In this document: positions 39,286-56,400 of the stretch, piece after piece
Position numbering within the stretch: the stretch's first letter is position 1
How the letters are laid out: the number at the start of each line of letters is the position of its first letter
NCBI GenBank assembly: GCA_009869945.1
Contig: WIXG01000079.1
Span: 124,001 to 188,000, forward strand
DNA: 64,000 nt
From: Mesaphorura yosii
Lineage: Eukaryota > Arthropoda > Collembola > Poduromorpha > Tullbergiidae
Direction: 5' to 3'
Position numbers and translations under genes: made by a program
Notes under the pieces: model-generated
Databases searched by the model: none
Seen by the model: only the letters and a program-made list of their open reading frames with translations
Told to the model about the DNA's origin: nothing

Positions 39286-42200
39286 TGCGAATTAGCTGCA
39301 CGCAGGCTCGTGTTGAGACAAATCAAGGCACTTGACACTTTCACTTTCTTCTACGCGAATATCACAAAAGGAGGCCCAGAAATCCCGGTAGGTTTCGTCT
39401 GTGCGACACTATGCAACTGCAATTTTGCTCTATAATAGAAAGTAAATTGTCTCCATTTTTTCGAAATTGTAAAATAGCTTCTGCCTGAAAATCCTTCGCT
39501 CTGCGTTCTACGTAGTTTACGACGTCCGTCCCAGAAGTTTGGGCACACTTTCTTTTTCTTCTGTCTCAAACCTCTAACAGAGTTCGGGTTCCGATTTTGT
39601 GGTTCGGGCTTAAAATATTGTTTGTAGAGCCAGAGGAGAAGCGAGTATGCACTAGCAACGCGAAAATGAAAACATATTTGCAGAGCCGAATAGTCAAATG
39701 TGTACGTGACCTAATGCATTTACATAGTCTCAAAATTAACTTCTCCCAACTTCAATGTTTATGAAGAGTGTGCACTTCAGTGTCACCTTTATCTCAGGCA
39801 TGGCATGTGGTGGCATTGTAACTTCGACTGAGCGGTAAAACACAGGTCTGTGTATATAATTATAAAATTGAATTTTCAACTGTTTTAGTATTATCTCATT
39901 CTCAGCTTTGTCGGCTGTGCTATAGCTAAAATGTTCCATTCTCCAATCGCGAATGGCGAGTTTGAATGACTGCGAATGCTATAACGCGGACTGGAGAAAC
40001 CCAGGTCGTTTCAATGGCTGAGCGTTTCTCAACGAATCAGTTCATGGTGGAAAACGTGAGCTCTAATTTTTGTTAACTATGTAGTGAGTGGCTGGCTACT
40101 CACTACATACTGGATATGTTCGGTATTGGAAGTCAACAGCCGCCTTGAATTTGATATGTAGTTATTCCTTATGCGACTTTGTGTGAGATACCATGAAACC
40201 GTTCAATCAAATTGAGTGTATTTGAAAATCGAGGTATAATAGCGATGCGAATTCCCCTGTCCGGCGAAAGCCTATAGTATGAAATGGGTCTCGCTGCGTC
40301 ATCAGCAACAGTACTCCAAACACTGTTCGTACAAATGGAAATTATTTTTCAATGTACGCGAGTGCACTAATATGCAGTGCATTGTTTTGACAGTTTTGAC
40401 CCTATCGCGCTCTTATTGATTATTTTCCTTAGACACTTAATGGTTTTTCGCCGCCGACCCTGCTCGGGCTGATACAACGATGGGTCGCGATAGTTGTAAC
40501 CAAAGTGATGACTTTTTTTGCTGCTCTCGTCTTTCCACACACGGCCCACACGGAGGTGCATAATTCAATTAATGAAAAAAAACCGTCCCTTATAAATTCG
40601 ATAATTTCATTTTTCTCTTGAGATCTCGGGAATGGATCACTTAGAAAGACGAAAGCAGCAAGAAAAAGTCTTGACTCTGTGTCACATTCATCCATCAAAT
40701 GAAGCACTGAAGCACTCATACCTGTTCGACAATTTGACGAATCCATGCTTTAGAATTTCTTTCTGGTCCTTCAGAATTCCGATGAAAAAATGGAATTGGC
40801 GAACGGTTTATGCACGTGTCAACCATTCTGAGTGACACGACGTCCGCGAAGTAAAATTGAAGTTATGTGCAATTAACTAAAGGCTTGTATTGGATTATTG
40901 GAAGCCCAAGTTTCTTGATCCAAGGCTTTTTGCGAACTCCAATGATGTACCAATTAATTCCTAGATGTATTTATTGCAACCGACCACGAATATTGCTTGC
41001 TTGACAGTGTGGCGACAGATTCAAAGGGAGGTTGAATGAGATTCTTTTGACTTGCACGAATAAAGACTTCAGGTACCTATTGAATATGGATAACAGCGTA
41101 TTTTGTTTCAGAAATTTCAATAGAGCAAATAAATCAGAAATATTCATGTATGACTCACGTTAATGACGTGAACACTGACGACGATTAACTGACCACGAAG
41201 TGTTGTACCCCGCGCCGAAGTCTCCGAGTTCTTTTAACCCATTTACCCAGAAGACCACGTACACAACAGGAGCAACTACTTCCCAATGAACGAAATCAGT
41301 TAAATACCAATTCCTCGTTGCGTATCGGTTTCTTGAATAGTTGATCTCGCACTAAACGACTTGAACTCACACGTTCCGGATCCGACCAATAGAAATTGCG
41401 TTATTTTTTGTTTATCTTTCAGTTAACTGATAACACTGATATTACACTAACATTCTAGCGCCTCTCATGCACTAATACATACAGTCGAGTTGTCAATACG
41501 TCAATGTATTTATTTTTGCACTGCTTGTAATCTAATGTCCGATCCCATGAAGTAAGCTAAAGATAAATATGCGGACAGGATGGTTCCGAGCTCGGCTGTC
41601 CTGTAACCAACTTAGACACTTCCACTGTCAAAATTTTCATCCGTAGCAAATGCAAATTGCTGGCAATTGCGATGACCACTTGCAGAAACTGGTATCCAAC
41701 AATTCACTCAATCCATCAGTGCACTAGTGAAAGGGATTATGCAGTTCAGTTGTAGTTGGGCTGGCGATAAAGTCACGTACACAATACTTCTTTCATATTT
41801 TCCTTTCAGAAGATGCGTTTGTGACTTGCACTGTGTGGAAGTGTGAAGTTGTACAAGAGCTGTCTGTCCTATGCGTGCGGATTTACAATTAATTTGTAAA
41901 CATTACGTAGGTTTCTGTCCTTCACCTTAAAATACCTTCAAGGCAAGGTCCATAAAGGCCAGCTAAATAACGTTGAACTAATTATGGAAGCGGATGCACA
42001 ACGCGTGGCTATTATCTGGAACGTACTTCACAACGATCACGTGCAAACGATCGTGTTTTTGATCATTGCTGAGTACAGTTCATTTGTACGGGTGTGGGCA
42101 TTACGCTGACTCCTAATATCGCCCATGTCTTAAACTTGTTTAACAAAACAGATTTTCTCAAGAATTCATGAATTTGCATATATTTTACATAAACCGATCC

Positions 42201-42929
42201 CGTCCATCTCCATCCCGTGCACCCGTTTGCCACGATACGACTTCTGCAATTGTTCACGAGTTCACGAGAAGGGTCGTGGACGCGACCCGTAATTCGTGAC
42301 AATGGAGCCACTGAATTCGACTCTTTTCCAATTATTGCAATTTAACACATCAATGCAGCATAAAATCGTAACATGGAAAGAATTGTGGGCTCAATTATTG
42401 ATGACAACATGGCTCGTATGGCTCGTACATCGCATGTTCGCATCTGTCTTGTGTACGACTAGAGTGTTTATGATTTGTCGAACTGAGGCTCGTGCGCGTA
42501 CGGACTGAATGGGACATCACAGCAGAAGCAATCATGAACATGCTGCCTGCACTTTAAATTGGTTGTAGTTGTGTTGTGGGTAGAAATCAAAGGAGACAAC
42601 GTGGTCTTGCATACCGGTGCATTAGACAAGTGGTTTCGGTAGTTAGATTCCAATTTGATTGAACCCACTAATCTCAATTAAATCCGGGTGTAATTACGTG
42701 AAATTCCCAGCGCTTGCAGCCGAGTTGAAACTAATATTGGTAAGTCGAACGTCACCGTGTTGTTTCGAAGAAACTCCATATGCTATTTTGCAATTTGACA
42801 CCTTACATTGCGTCAGTATATTTTATTCAATTCAATCATCACACGAAGTACATTTAATTTAATTTGGAGTATTCATTATTGATTGTTTAATAACACGGGA
42901 AAGAGATCGAGTGGACAAACTTAACAAAT
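39286..42929. other. Intergenic region between EGLN and EPRS
   Basis: Head-to-head spacer of 3.6 kb between EGLN (minus) and EPRS (plus), so it holds both promoters. No coding exon could be supported; ORFs at 40429-40746 minus and 42063-42311 minus resemble nothing known. It contains a perfect 12-bp-arm inverted repeat at 40078-40109. The core hypoxia-response word ACGTG occurs at 39704-39708 (within TGTACGTGAC) and near 40055, which is suggestive only. Confidence 0.5.
40078..40109. repeat. Perfect inverted repeat (12-bp arms, 8-nt loop)
   Basis: TATGTAGTGAGT at 40078-40089 is the exact reverse complement of ACTCACTACATA at 40098-40109, separated by GGCTGGCT. A transcript from either strand could fold into a stable hairpin. 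The arms are too short for a typical animal microRNA precursor. It may be a relic of a small inverted-repeat element or a regulatory palindrome. Confidence 0.6.
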
Positions 42930-48482
<5,553 letters not shown>

Positions 48483-49003
48483 TTATCATCTGATCATGAC
48501 TAAGATTGGCAAGTATTTATTAATTATTAAAATGCTAAACTCACTTTCTCCAAAATCACAATTGTCACATTTAGACTGTATAAGTCTTCCAAAGAATTAT
48601 TAAAATTTACCTTATCTAAAGCTTACAACAATTTTAAGCTATATTAAAATTGCAGTAAATATGACGAAGTCACTCATTCCCACTTCATTTCATCGTTGGC
48701 GTTGGCACAGTCGAAATGTTTTCCATATACTTGGAATAGGGACAGAGAATGTATGAGCTGAAGGGACGTTGAACAGCCATATTTGCGGCTTACAACTTCA
48801 CGTGAATCCTAAGCTTGAGTCATATTTATCACTACTTGCCTTGCTAAGCAAAAAGTTCGGAGGAAGAATTGGCATTCATTAAAAAGCTGCCTCTGCAAGG
48901 GAAAATGTAAGACGCGTAAAAGTATACACGAAGCTACTGCAAGGAATTAAAGATGAAGTCATAAAAAGTAGAAGACTTAAACTTAGAAACATATTTAGCT
49001 ACT
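48483..49003. other. Convergent 3' region between EPRS and the chitin-binding gene
   Basis: Tail-to-tail spacer of about 0.5 kb. An ATTAAA variant signal lies at 48526-48531, about 45 nt past the EPRS stop. No canonical AATAAA was picked out for the minus-strand gene. No ORF of note. Confidence 0.45.
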
Positions 49004-52000
49004 TTAACTTTTACTTAAGCTACTTTTAGCTGGTTTCTTTCCATACTTTTCTTGCTTCGATACTAAATCAGCCAAGTAATCAGTTTCGACGTCTGAGTCG
49101 TAGTACGTATAGTCATAATCTGGGCTTCTCGTCGGACTCGCGTCAAATGATTCTTGTTTGGGTGTACTAATAGGCTTTTTCGTAGTTTGAACGAAAATTT
49201 TTGTGTTGTTTTTGTTATTGTCGAAACTGGAGGTCACACTTACGACAGGCTGCTTTACCTCAACAACTTTGTATGAGGTAACAACTGGCTTTGTGACACT
49301 AGTGCTTGTGCTTGTCGAAATCGACGCAGTTGGCGTAGTGGATTTTGACTCCCGCAGGTGCGCGATTTCAGCGTCGGACGCAGTCACAAGCTGAGGTTCC
49401 TCAGTCGTTGTTGGTCTTGTCGAAGGTAACCTATCAGTGTCTTTACGCGTTGTGGTACTCAATTTCGCCCTGAGTTGAAATTTCTTAATTGGCTTTGTCG
49501 TCGTACGAGTTGTGGTAGTCGTAGTAGTGCTTGGCGATGTCGTAGTAGTTGTTGAAGACTCTGTCGTTGTCGTCGTCGTTGTTGGTCTGCGGACGCGTTT
49601 TACTACTCTGGTTCTATCTCCTCTTCTAGCAGCTTGCTCCTCCACCTGCGCTGGGGTGTCGGTTGGTTCATCTGTACGCATTTAAAGAGTTTATTTTATC
49701 GAACTTGCTACAGTTCTGAGTCCGATCCAAGCTTTCAGCTCTGCAAAACTCGAATCATTTCGTCAGGGTTCAAGGAAGTTAAAATACGGCATTCAAGATT
49801 CAAGCACTCGGCAGTCAGATCATAAAAACGTTCTTGGACAGCAGATTTCATGCAAACTTACCTGTTCTGCATTCTTAGTTACGGGCTCTTTTGATTCGGT
49901 TCAATCTTTCGGACAAGCATTCACATTCAGAATGAAGTTATGTTCGAGAGTCATTCTCACGCATTCATCTTTTACAAAGTAAATTCTATAAATCTACATG
50001 CGTTCATGCACGTGCGGATAGACTGCAGCCATACATTGAGAGAAGAGGCACAGAACAAAGTTAAGAAACAATTGTGCAAATATATTTTTTTAGAAAGTGT
50101 ACAAAAATAGAAGAAAGTAAGAATGTCTAACCTACATCTAATAAGGCACTACAAAAGCTGCTACTCTACTGCAATTAACGACTCAAGTTCCTCAGAATTC
50201 TGTCTACCTGCAGTTTGAACTATTCTCTGTCTCGTGTGCGGGCGAACTCTGCGACCAAAGAGTGCCGGTGTATATTCCTGGGGAGCAATTGGCTTGGACG
50301 GATCTGCTCGGCTTTGTGTTGGTCTCCTCTGCAATACGAGCAATTGTATTATGACAGTAAATAACACGAAAACACGACAAACTAATGTACAAACCTCTTC
50401 ATTGTAGAAATTATTGATGGTTGGCGATCCCCTGAAAATTGAAGAGTCAGCCTCAAAGATCTCGTCGTTCCTACGCTGACTTTGAGGTTTGTTCCTCACG
50501 GCGAAGCTCTCTCGATCGTCGAACCTCGCGTTCTCAACTCTTCGCGAGAATTTGAACTGATTTTGCCCATTCACTGGCTGCTGCTGTTGAGCTTGTGGGC
50601 GACGCCTTCTCTCCCCGCGGCGAATCGGTCGTGATGTAACGATCTCATTAAACTCTTCTGCTCTCGTGCTACTGACTTCTTGATTGTTCTGGAAGTCATA
50701 GTCTGAAGGTTTGGCTGCGGTGTCGTACTTACTCTCAATCTTTCGGAAGAATTCTTCGTTAAATCTGGACGACTGCTGCTGGAAAGTTGCTGGGTCCGAT
50801 GTCGTTGGAACATCGTTGGGGCTCGCTCTGAATGTGCTGTGGAAAATTTGCTTTCTTGGGGTTTCTGTTGTCTGGATACTGAAAGAATCAACGGGTTGAA
50901 CCGCTGGTCTCACTTCAGTGTGGAATTGCTTCACGGCTGTTGCTGGCGCTCTGGTCGTGAATCCGTGATGGAAGGCGTGTTGGAACGACGCAAGTGATTT
51001 GAAGTCAGTGAATGGATTCGAATCACCGAACAATGACCTTCTTGTTGTTTTTGGTGTCTCGAGGTCCTCGAAAACTGCAGGCGCGAATGTCTTGGGAGCT
51101 TTGGTGCTAGGTTTAGTTGGCTTGTAAGTCGTTGTGGGAAAGGTTGTTCTGTAAGTTGTGCCCTGTGTACTTCTTTCGGTGTTGAAAAACTGGGCTTCAG
51201 TATTCGTGTCCTCTGTGAAAAATGGTCGATATGTGCTGGTCGCGAACGCCCAGCGGTCTGTTGTGGTTGATGGGACGTCCGTGGTAGTTGTTGGAGGCTT
51301 GCGGGTTGTAAAACTGTGGTGGAAGTCATACTGGAATTTGGACAGGGAGTTAAAGTCCGTAAATGCGAATTTGGTTGTCGGGATTGTTGGCGCAGCTGAG
51401 CCTGTGCTCTTAAATACTGGAGCTGGTTTTGATGGAGTGGTTGGCTGAGGTTGAGGAGGTCTTGAAGAGATAACGACGGGTTGTTGTTGTGGCCGTGGCT
51501 GAGGAGGATTCGATGAGATGAGAATTGTCTGTTGTTGTTGCAGCGGTCTGATAGGTCTGGCTTCGAGCAAACGCGGCTCGAAGTTCTGCGCCGGCGCAAT
51601 TGTTGTCGGTAGTGGCCTCCTCGTCGTTGTAGTTGCGGCAGTAGTGGGCCTTGGAGGTTGCGTTGGTCTCGGAGTAGTCGAAGATGACGCGAAATAAAAT
51701 ATGTCGCTCTTGCTTCCCTTCTTTCTGTCCGACTTCTCTGTTCCTGACTGGAAATGCAGCGCATTCTGCGAAGCCAACTTGTTATTGTTGTACTCTTCTG
51801 CCTGGAACTCTTCAGTCAGCGAGTTTTGTCCAAGATAGCCTGGATCTCGCGATGGTGCAGTTCCAAACTCTTGGGCTCTCGTGCTTTCTTTCGCTCCAAT
51901 TTTGTAGATTTCTGCAACACGTAATTAAATTGTTTGTTTATTTCTAATTCTAATCGTAAGAAACCATTTAATTCATCGGAGAAGGCGGTGCTTCAATCCT

Positions 52001-53464
52001 TCATTGATGCGATGAGGGTAAATCAAAGAACTTTCTCTATTCGACTTGGTGGCTGCAAAACGGAGATGAAGATTCTGAGAAATACCTACTCCATCGACTT
52101 CAAGAAGTTCTTCTTCACAAAATCTTCCGGCTCTATCTCCAACTTGCTTCGTGTCACAAAACTGAAAGAAAAGTTGCTTCCATTCTCAACACTGCCCGGT
52201 GGGGAGGCTTCACTTTTTTGCTCACAAGACGTGAGCTCTGCAGGTATGAAGCAAGTGGTATACAGTTGAATGTAAAAATACAACTGTTATCCTGAACTTT
52301 TGCCTTGCAGACTTTGTTCAGCTAGATACGGTCATTATGGAGCAGGTACATTCTGGTGTCGACATGGCAATTGCAAGCTTCGCAATTGTGTCACATAATC
52401 CTCACAAGTCGAAAACGGACATGGCAAGAAGATTTCAGTTAACCATCGCTTCTCATGCAGTTCAGAAAACGTCGGGCACCTGATCAATTGTAACATCTGC
52501 CAAGATTCTGGCACCTACTCCTGCCATGTAGGATCAACCAAAGCCTTGCATACGCGTATGTTAAATCACCTCAATCCAAACGCATCACACAAGAACAATG
52601 GAGAGAAAAGAAATACACACCATCGGAAATTGAAAGTCTAATCAAGAAAATGGATCCGGACAACTTTCGTCAAGAATCATATGTACACTTCAATTATGAG
52701 CACGAAGAACGAGGAAGGAATATTCTTAGACTCAGTTTTGGAGAATCTACCCGATGGTCCCGACGTACGCAAGGCAAGAGCTGCTGAAGACAAATTCAAA
52801 GGTCAACTGGTGCCTACAACTACCAGGAATTGGGCCGAGGAGGTTTGAACACTTTTGGTGATAATTGGGAAACTATCTAACTAACGTTAACCTAACCAAA
52901 TCTGTTAATTTATGTTACTTCTATTCACTGTATGACCACTATTCACTTAATTGCTATCCTTATAATCATATTAAGTAGCCACTAGTGTTGTTCCTATAAG
53001 AGTTGCAATAAAACTTAGTGGTTTGAAGTTACTTTACGTAGAGATACCAGAGATAACCTTACCGAAGATGTGGCCCAATGGATTCGTGCCAACATTTGAG
53101 TGACAAACTACTTGATAGTAGTCTGCACAAACTTGATGTTCCTGTAAAACAATTAAGAATCCATTGAGAAAGACGTTCAACGTGCTCAGTTTAGAAATAG
53201 TTAACCCACCTGATCAAAAACTGTGCCATTGGGACACAAGAATCTGAAGTTAGCAGTACTTCCACGCGTGCATACGTGGAACATTTGACAGTCTGTGTCT
53301 GGATCCGCGTAGTATCGTCTAGAGAGCTTTCCCTCGCAGGTGAACTTGGTTTGAGGCAGGTTGTGATAACTGTACTTTGGTGGATACTCCCTGAATTGAG
53401 CGGCTGCACTTCCAAGAAGCAATGCCAGTAGGCACGCTGCCGATATCCATCTTGGGAATCCCAT
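49004..53464 (-). CDS. Secreted chitin-binding (peritrophin A, CPAP1-like) protein with long Thr/Pro/Gln-rich disordered tail
   Basis: Five exons (53464-53210, 53141-53063, 51911-50395, 50328-50208, 49671-49004) join in phase to 879 aa. Residues 1-22 form a signal peptide (ISAACLLALLLGSAAA, cut before Gln23). One CBM14 domain follows, with its six cysteines at 43, 59, 65, 77, 90 and 98 (FTCEGKL, DTDCQMFHVC, FLCPNGTVFDQ, HQVCADYYQVVC). The remainder is low-complexity: Thr/Pro/Gln runs, two copies of a FTDF...FHH motif (about 295-315 and 412-432), Arg-rich patches and a Tyr/Asp-rich end (SPDYDYTYYDSDVETDY). One N-terminal chitin-binding domain plus a long disordered tail is the CPAP1 class of insect and crustacean cuticle proteins, expected in the extracellular cuticle matrix. 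The 3' part is less sure: if the donor at 50207 is skipped, exon 4 runs to a TAG at 50161. Intron 2 carries a decayed Penelope-like element. Confidence 0.85.
50161..50328 (-). CDS. Alternative last exon of the chitin-binding gene
   Basis: Exon 4 of the gene starts at 50328 (RRPTQSRADPSKPIAPQEYT) and can either splice at the GTAGAC donor (50207-50202) to the exon at 49671 or read on through GRQNSEELESLIAVE to TAG at 50161-50163. Both frames are open. The spliced form adds about 222 residues of Thr-rich tail. The short form would end at about 672 residues. Which one dominates cannot be read from DNA. Confidence 0.5.
   Translation of the reverse strand, partial: RRPTQSRADPSKPIAPQEYTPALFGRRVRPHTRQRIVQTAGRQNSEELESLIAVE
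50329..50394 (-). other. In-frame, stop-free 66-nt intron (possible exitron) in the chitin-binding gene
   Basis: The intron between exons 3 and 4 (donor GTTTGT, acceptor TATTGCAG) is exactly 22 codons long and has no stop. If retained it inserts a mostly hydrophobic segment containing VFVLFTVIIQLLVLQ into an otherwise hydrophilic protein. The donor is weaker than its neighbours. The splice is preferred because the inserted segment is unlike its flanks. Confidence 0.5.
52080..52855 (+). mobile_element. Decayed Penelope-like element fragment with GIY-YIG endonuclease
   Basis: Plus-strand fragments spread over shifted frames resemble the 3' part of a Penelope-like retroelement. About 52334-52590 encodes a Cys-rich linker (FWCRHGNCKLRNC, then a stop codon), the segment RFSCSSENVGHLINCNIC, and a GIY-YIG-like core HVGSTKALHTRMLNHL. 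Further on, in other frames, come VHFNYEHEERGRN and a final VLENLPDGPDVRKARAAEDK stretch, like the end of such domains. Upstream, SISNLLRVTKLKEKLLP resembles the sequence between the reverse transcriptase and the linker. A stop and frameshifts show it is inactive. It lies in intron 2 of the chitin-binding gene, in the opposite orientation. The reverse transcriptase core itself was not seen; the left boundary is approximate. Confidence 0.6.
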
Positions 53465-56400
53465 TTTTGGTGTTCGCGTTGGGATTTATGACCTGTTGAC
53501 AAAAACAAAACCCAATTTGATTTTTTTGTACCATATTTGGCTCGGGTCAGTTATGCAGCTCATCACAGGTTCACTCTCAGTTGCGTGCTTCATAAATCAG
53601 GATCTTATCGAAATGTAACCCGTTGTAATCGTAACGTAAATTTTCTTTTCGTTGGATGATTTATAAGGATGGCATTATCTAAAGCCTAAAGACGTGATTT
53701 GGTCACGTCAACCACTAAACATACTATAATGTCAAACATAATTCGCAACAAGATTAATTTTACAACTTAATATAACTGAGTACTATGTCATTTTGAGTTA
53801 AATTTTAGCATTATTGTGGCAATGAAAGTAGTGTCATTCGCCGTTTCACTTTTTGGAATTTTCGAGTCAACCTGAAACTAGCGTAAAAGGTGCATCCTTT
53901 CGGATTGCTGCTCGCAGATGGTTGGGTACTGATTAGAAGTGATTTATGATGATGAGTTTCGTGTCTTTCATCCATTTACTTAACGCGTGAGAATTGTCAA
54001 GAAGAGACAGACGAGCCAAACTTTCTGATGGTAATGAACTAATGAAACTTGAGGAATAAACTTGAGACTGTGAGGCAGGTGTTTGTGTTTAGTTATAATT
54101 GGCGAACAATAATCCGCGGTCTCATTAACCGCAAACGCACTTTCCATTTCGAAACTCAACCAGCCAGTCAGACAACCTTCATTAACACAGAATTAATTTT
54201 TTTTTCGCCGTGCTTTGCTTGCACAGATACACATTGTTTGAGTACATTGTTATTCAATTCGAGCACTCTGTCCAGCTGCAATTAGTTGGAGTCTCGATTT
54301 AAGAAAGCAACCATCGAGCCAAATGAAAAATGGCAGGCGCAGCGCATCTACACGCAGATGCAGGTTTAGACAATTGGGACAACAACTGATTATTGTTGCA
54401 TGATAAATGGTTTTTTGCACATTTTCTTGACACCTTTGCTATTCTTCGAAAGCATTCTTATCTCACACCTGACAATGGAAGCTTGCCGTTCATAGTGTGT
54501 TAAACGCGCCCGATTGTAACAACAGCAGCAGCAAAAGTTTTTCGACACAAGTTGCGATTGCGCGTACATAAATGCTAATTGCTAACCGCGCGACAAGACA
54601 ATACAAGAAATGGCTTCTTCACAGAATTTAAATGAGGAAGATACGCTCATTTGTTTTACATTAAGTCCATATATAGAGATGGTAGGCGCTTCATTGTTGC
54701 TAACCATCACAAACCCGCCTGCTTCTTGGGTATTCTAACAAAAACAAGTGAACTGCACGCGTCATGTCCGCTAATCGTGTCAGTTGTAAGTGGCCACTAA
54801 AACTCGCGCCTACGCATGCTCGTATCCAACTCCCATTACGCGTAATTACAATTACAAAACAATAATTGCAGCTTCAGCCTCAGTTAGGAATGTATTGGGA
54901 AACAACATGAATATTAGTGATGCGGCACTTAAATGCCCATATAAGGCGTGGTAATTGCAAATTAAGTCAACAGTAACCAACATCCTATTAAAAGAAACTC
55001 GAGAATTGATCACGGAAGCTTTGGGAATGTCGGCCGCGCCGCGCAAAATTAAGAGTGCTTGCTAAGTCGTGCGCAAAAGCCAAGCATTTCATTTAGTTAC
55101 GCATTAAACTAGCCGACACATTCCGAAAACTGAACAATTGAAAATTTGATGCTTGCTGCTGCTAGTGTATAGATTGCAATCTTGAACATGCTGGTGTTGA
55201 AATTCCGAATAATATCTTATCAGCAGTTACAACTGAATTTGAATAATTATCGAATTTAAATGTCTTGAATCGATTTGAGTAAAAAATGGCGAATCGCGAC
55301 TTTATTCATAAAGATTTCGAATTCTTCGATTATTGAGTAAACATTCTTTACGCATTCACAAAAACACGAGGATGACAATTTTATTGCGACACCCTTTGAT
55401 TTGTGATTTTGGTTGTAACATGTACATTGTTGTGACATTAATGCGCCTGCTCATTCATCGGTGAGTCTGCAAGTTCAACGCACGCGTCCTGTCACTTCCA
55501 ACGTGACCAGATTCTGGCGGATCGAATTCATTGCCAACACCATCAAAATCAACGCCCTTCTAATTTGTGCAAGAAGGCTTGTCCGATCACTCGCAGTATC
55601 TTCAGGATCTCGACATGAGACAAGCAGGCCAGGCGTGCGACCAACAATAACAAACAAATCATCCCAGAACAAGTTATCTTCTTCTTGCACGCTAATTTGC
55701 ACAGCCATTACCAAGTGCTCGTGTTCACATGAAAGAGTGTGAAATTGTAAAAGATTACGCAACTGCAAGCGACAATGGCTTGCTTGCTTTTCAGGTTACG
55801 AGTTCATTCTGATTAGCATTAGCATTCGCGATCGCGAGTTTCAACATTGTGTGTTTGTGTGGACTTGCGGCACTCAAAAGATTCGCACAATTAGCATTTG
55901 GAGGCGCGTCACGGCGGGACTCCTGATTAGAAACCGACACGTAGCTAGGGCGCTGAGGTCTTGCATGTTATTGTCAACCACGTCGTTTGAGTCCCCAACT
56001 GGCAAATTAAATTAGTGGTACAATGTACAATGTAACCGATAATAATCTTATGTAATGGGAAATGTGAATTGCACGATGCGCATTTTCTCCATTCTTTGCC
56101 TAAACTTTTGCTTTGTACCAACCCAACTCAAGCATTCTTACATTCAATCTGCTCTCGCAACAATAGGCCACAATCACAATTTTTCCCTCATACAAGTCGT
56201 GTACGTTTCTCGACTCCGGTCATTTATTCTCTTATCTACGTATGTATCGTTGTTGTGTCTTGTATTTGTATTCACGCACTGCGCGAAATATTCGGGATCG
56301 TGACTCTGAAATTTGCGAACGGTCGTGACAATAGAATAATATGGGCTTAATCTTCCTTAATGAAACGTTATTAATATTGACAAGCTTGAGTGGACGAAAG

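Noticed and set aside
40429-40746. Possible MYND-type exon for EGLN (contains VWAVCGK)
   Set aside because: Only one Cys of the required series is placed correctly, and neither splice signals nor further Cys/His residues fit a MYND finger.
49500-49600. Repetitive GTTGTAGT/CGTCGT tract as a microsatellite
   Set aside because: It is the coding sequence for Thr runs in the last exon of the chitin-binding gene, so it is not listed as an independent repeat.
55461-55768. Two antisense ORFs of 93 and 97 codons
   Set aside because: Both strands are open over the same bases and neither resembles a known family, so neither can be preferred.
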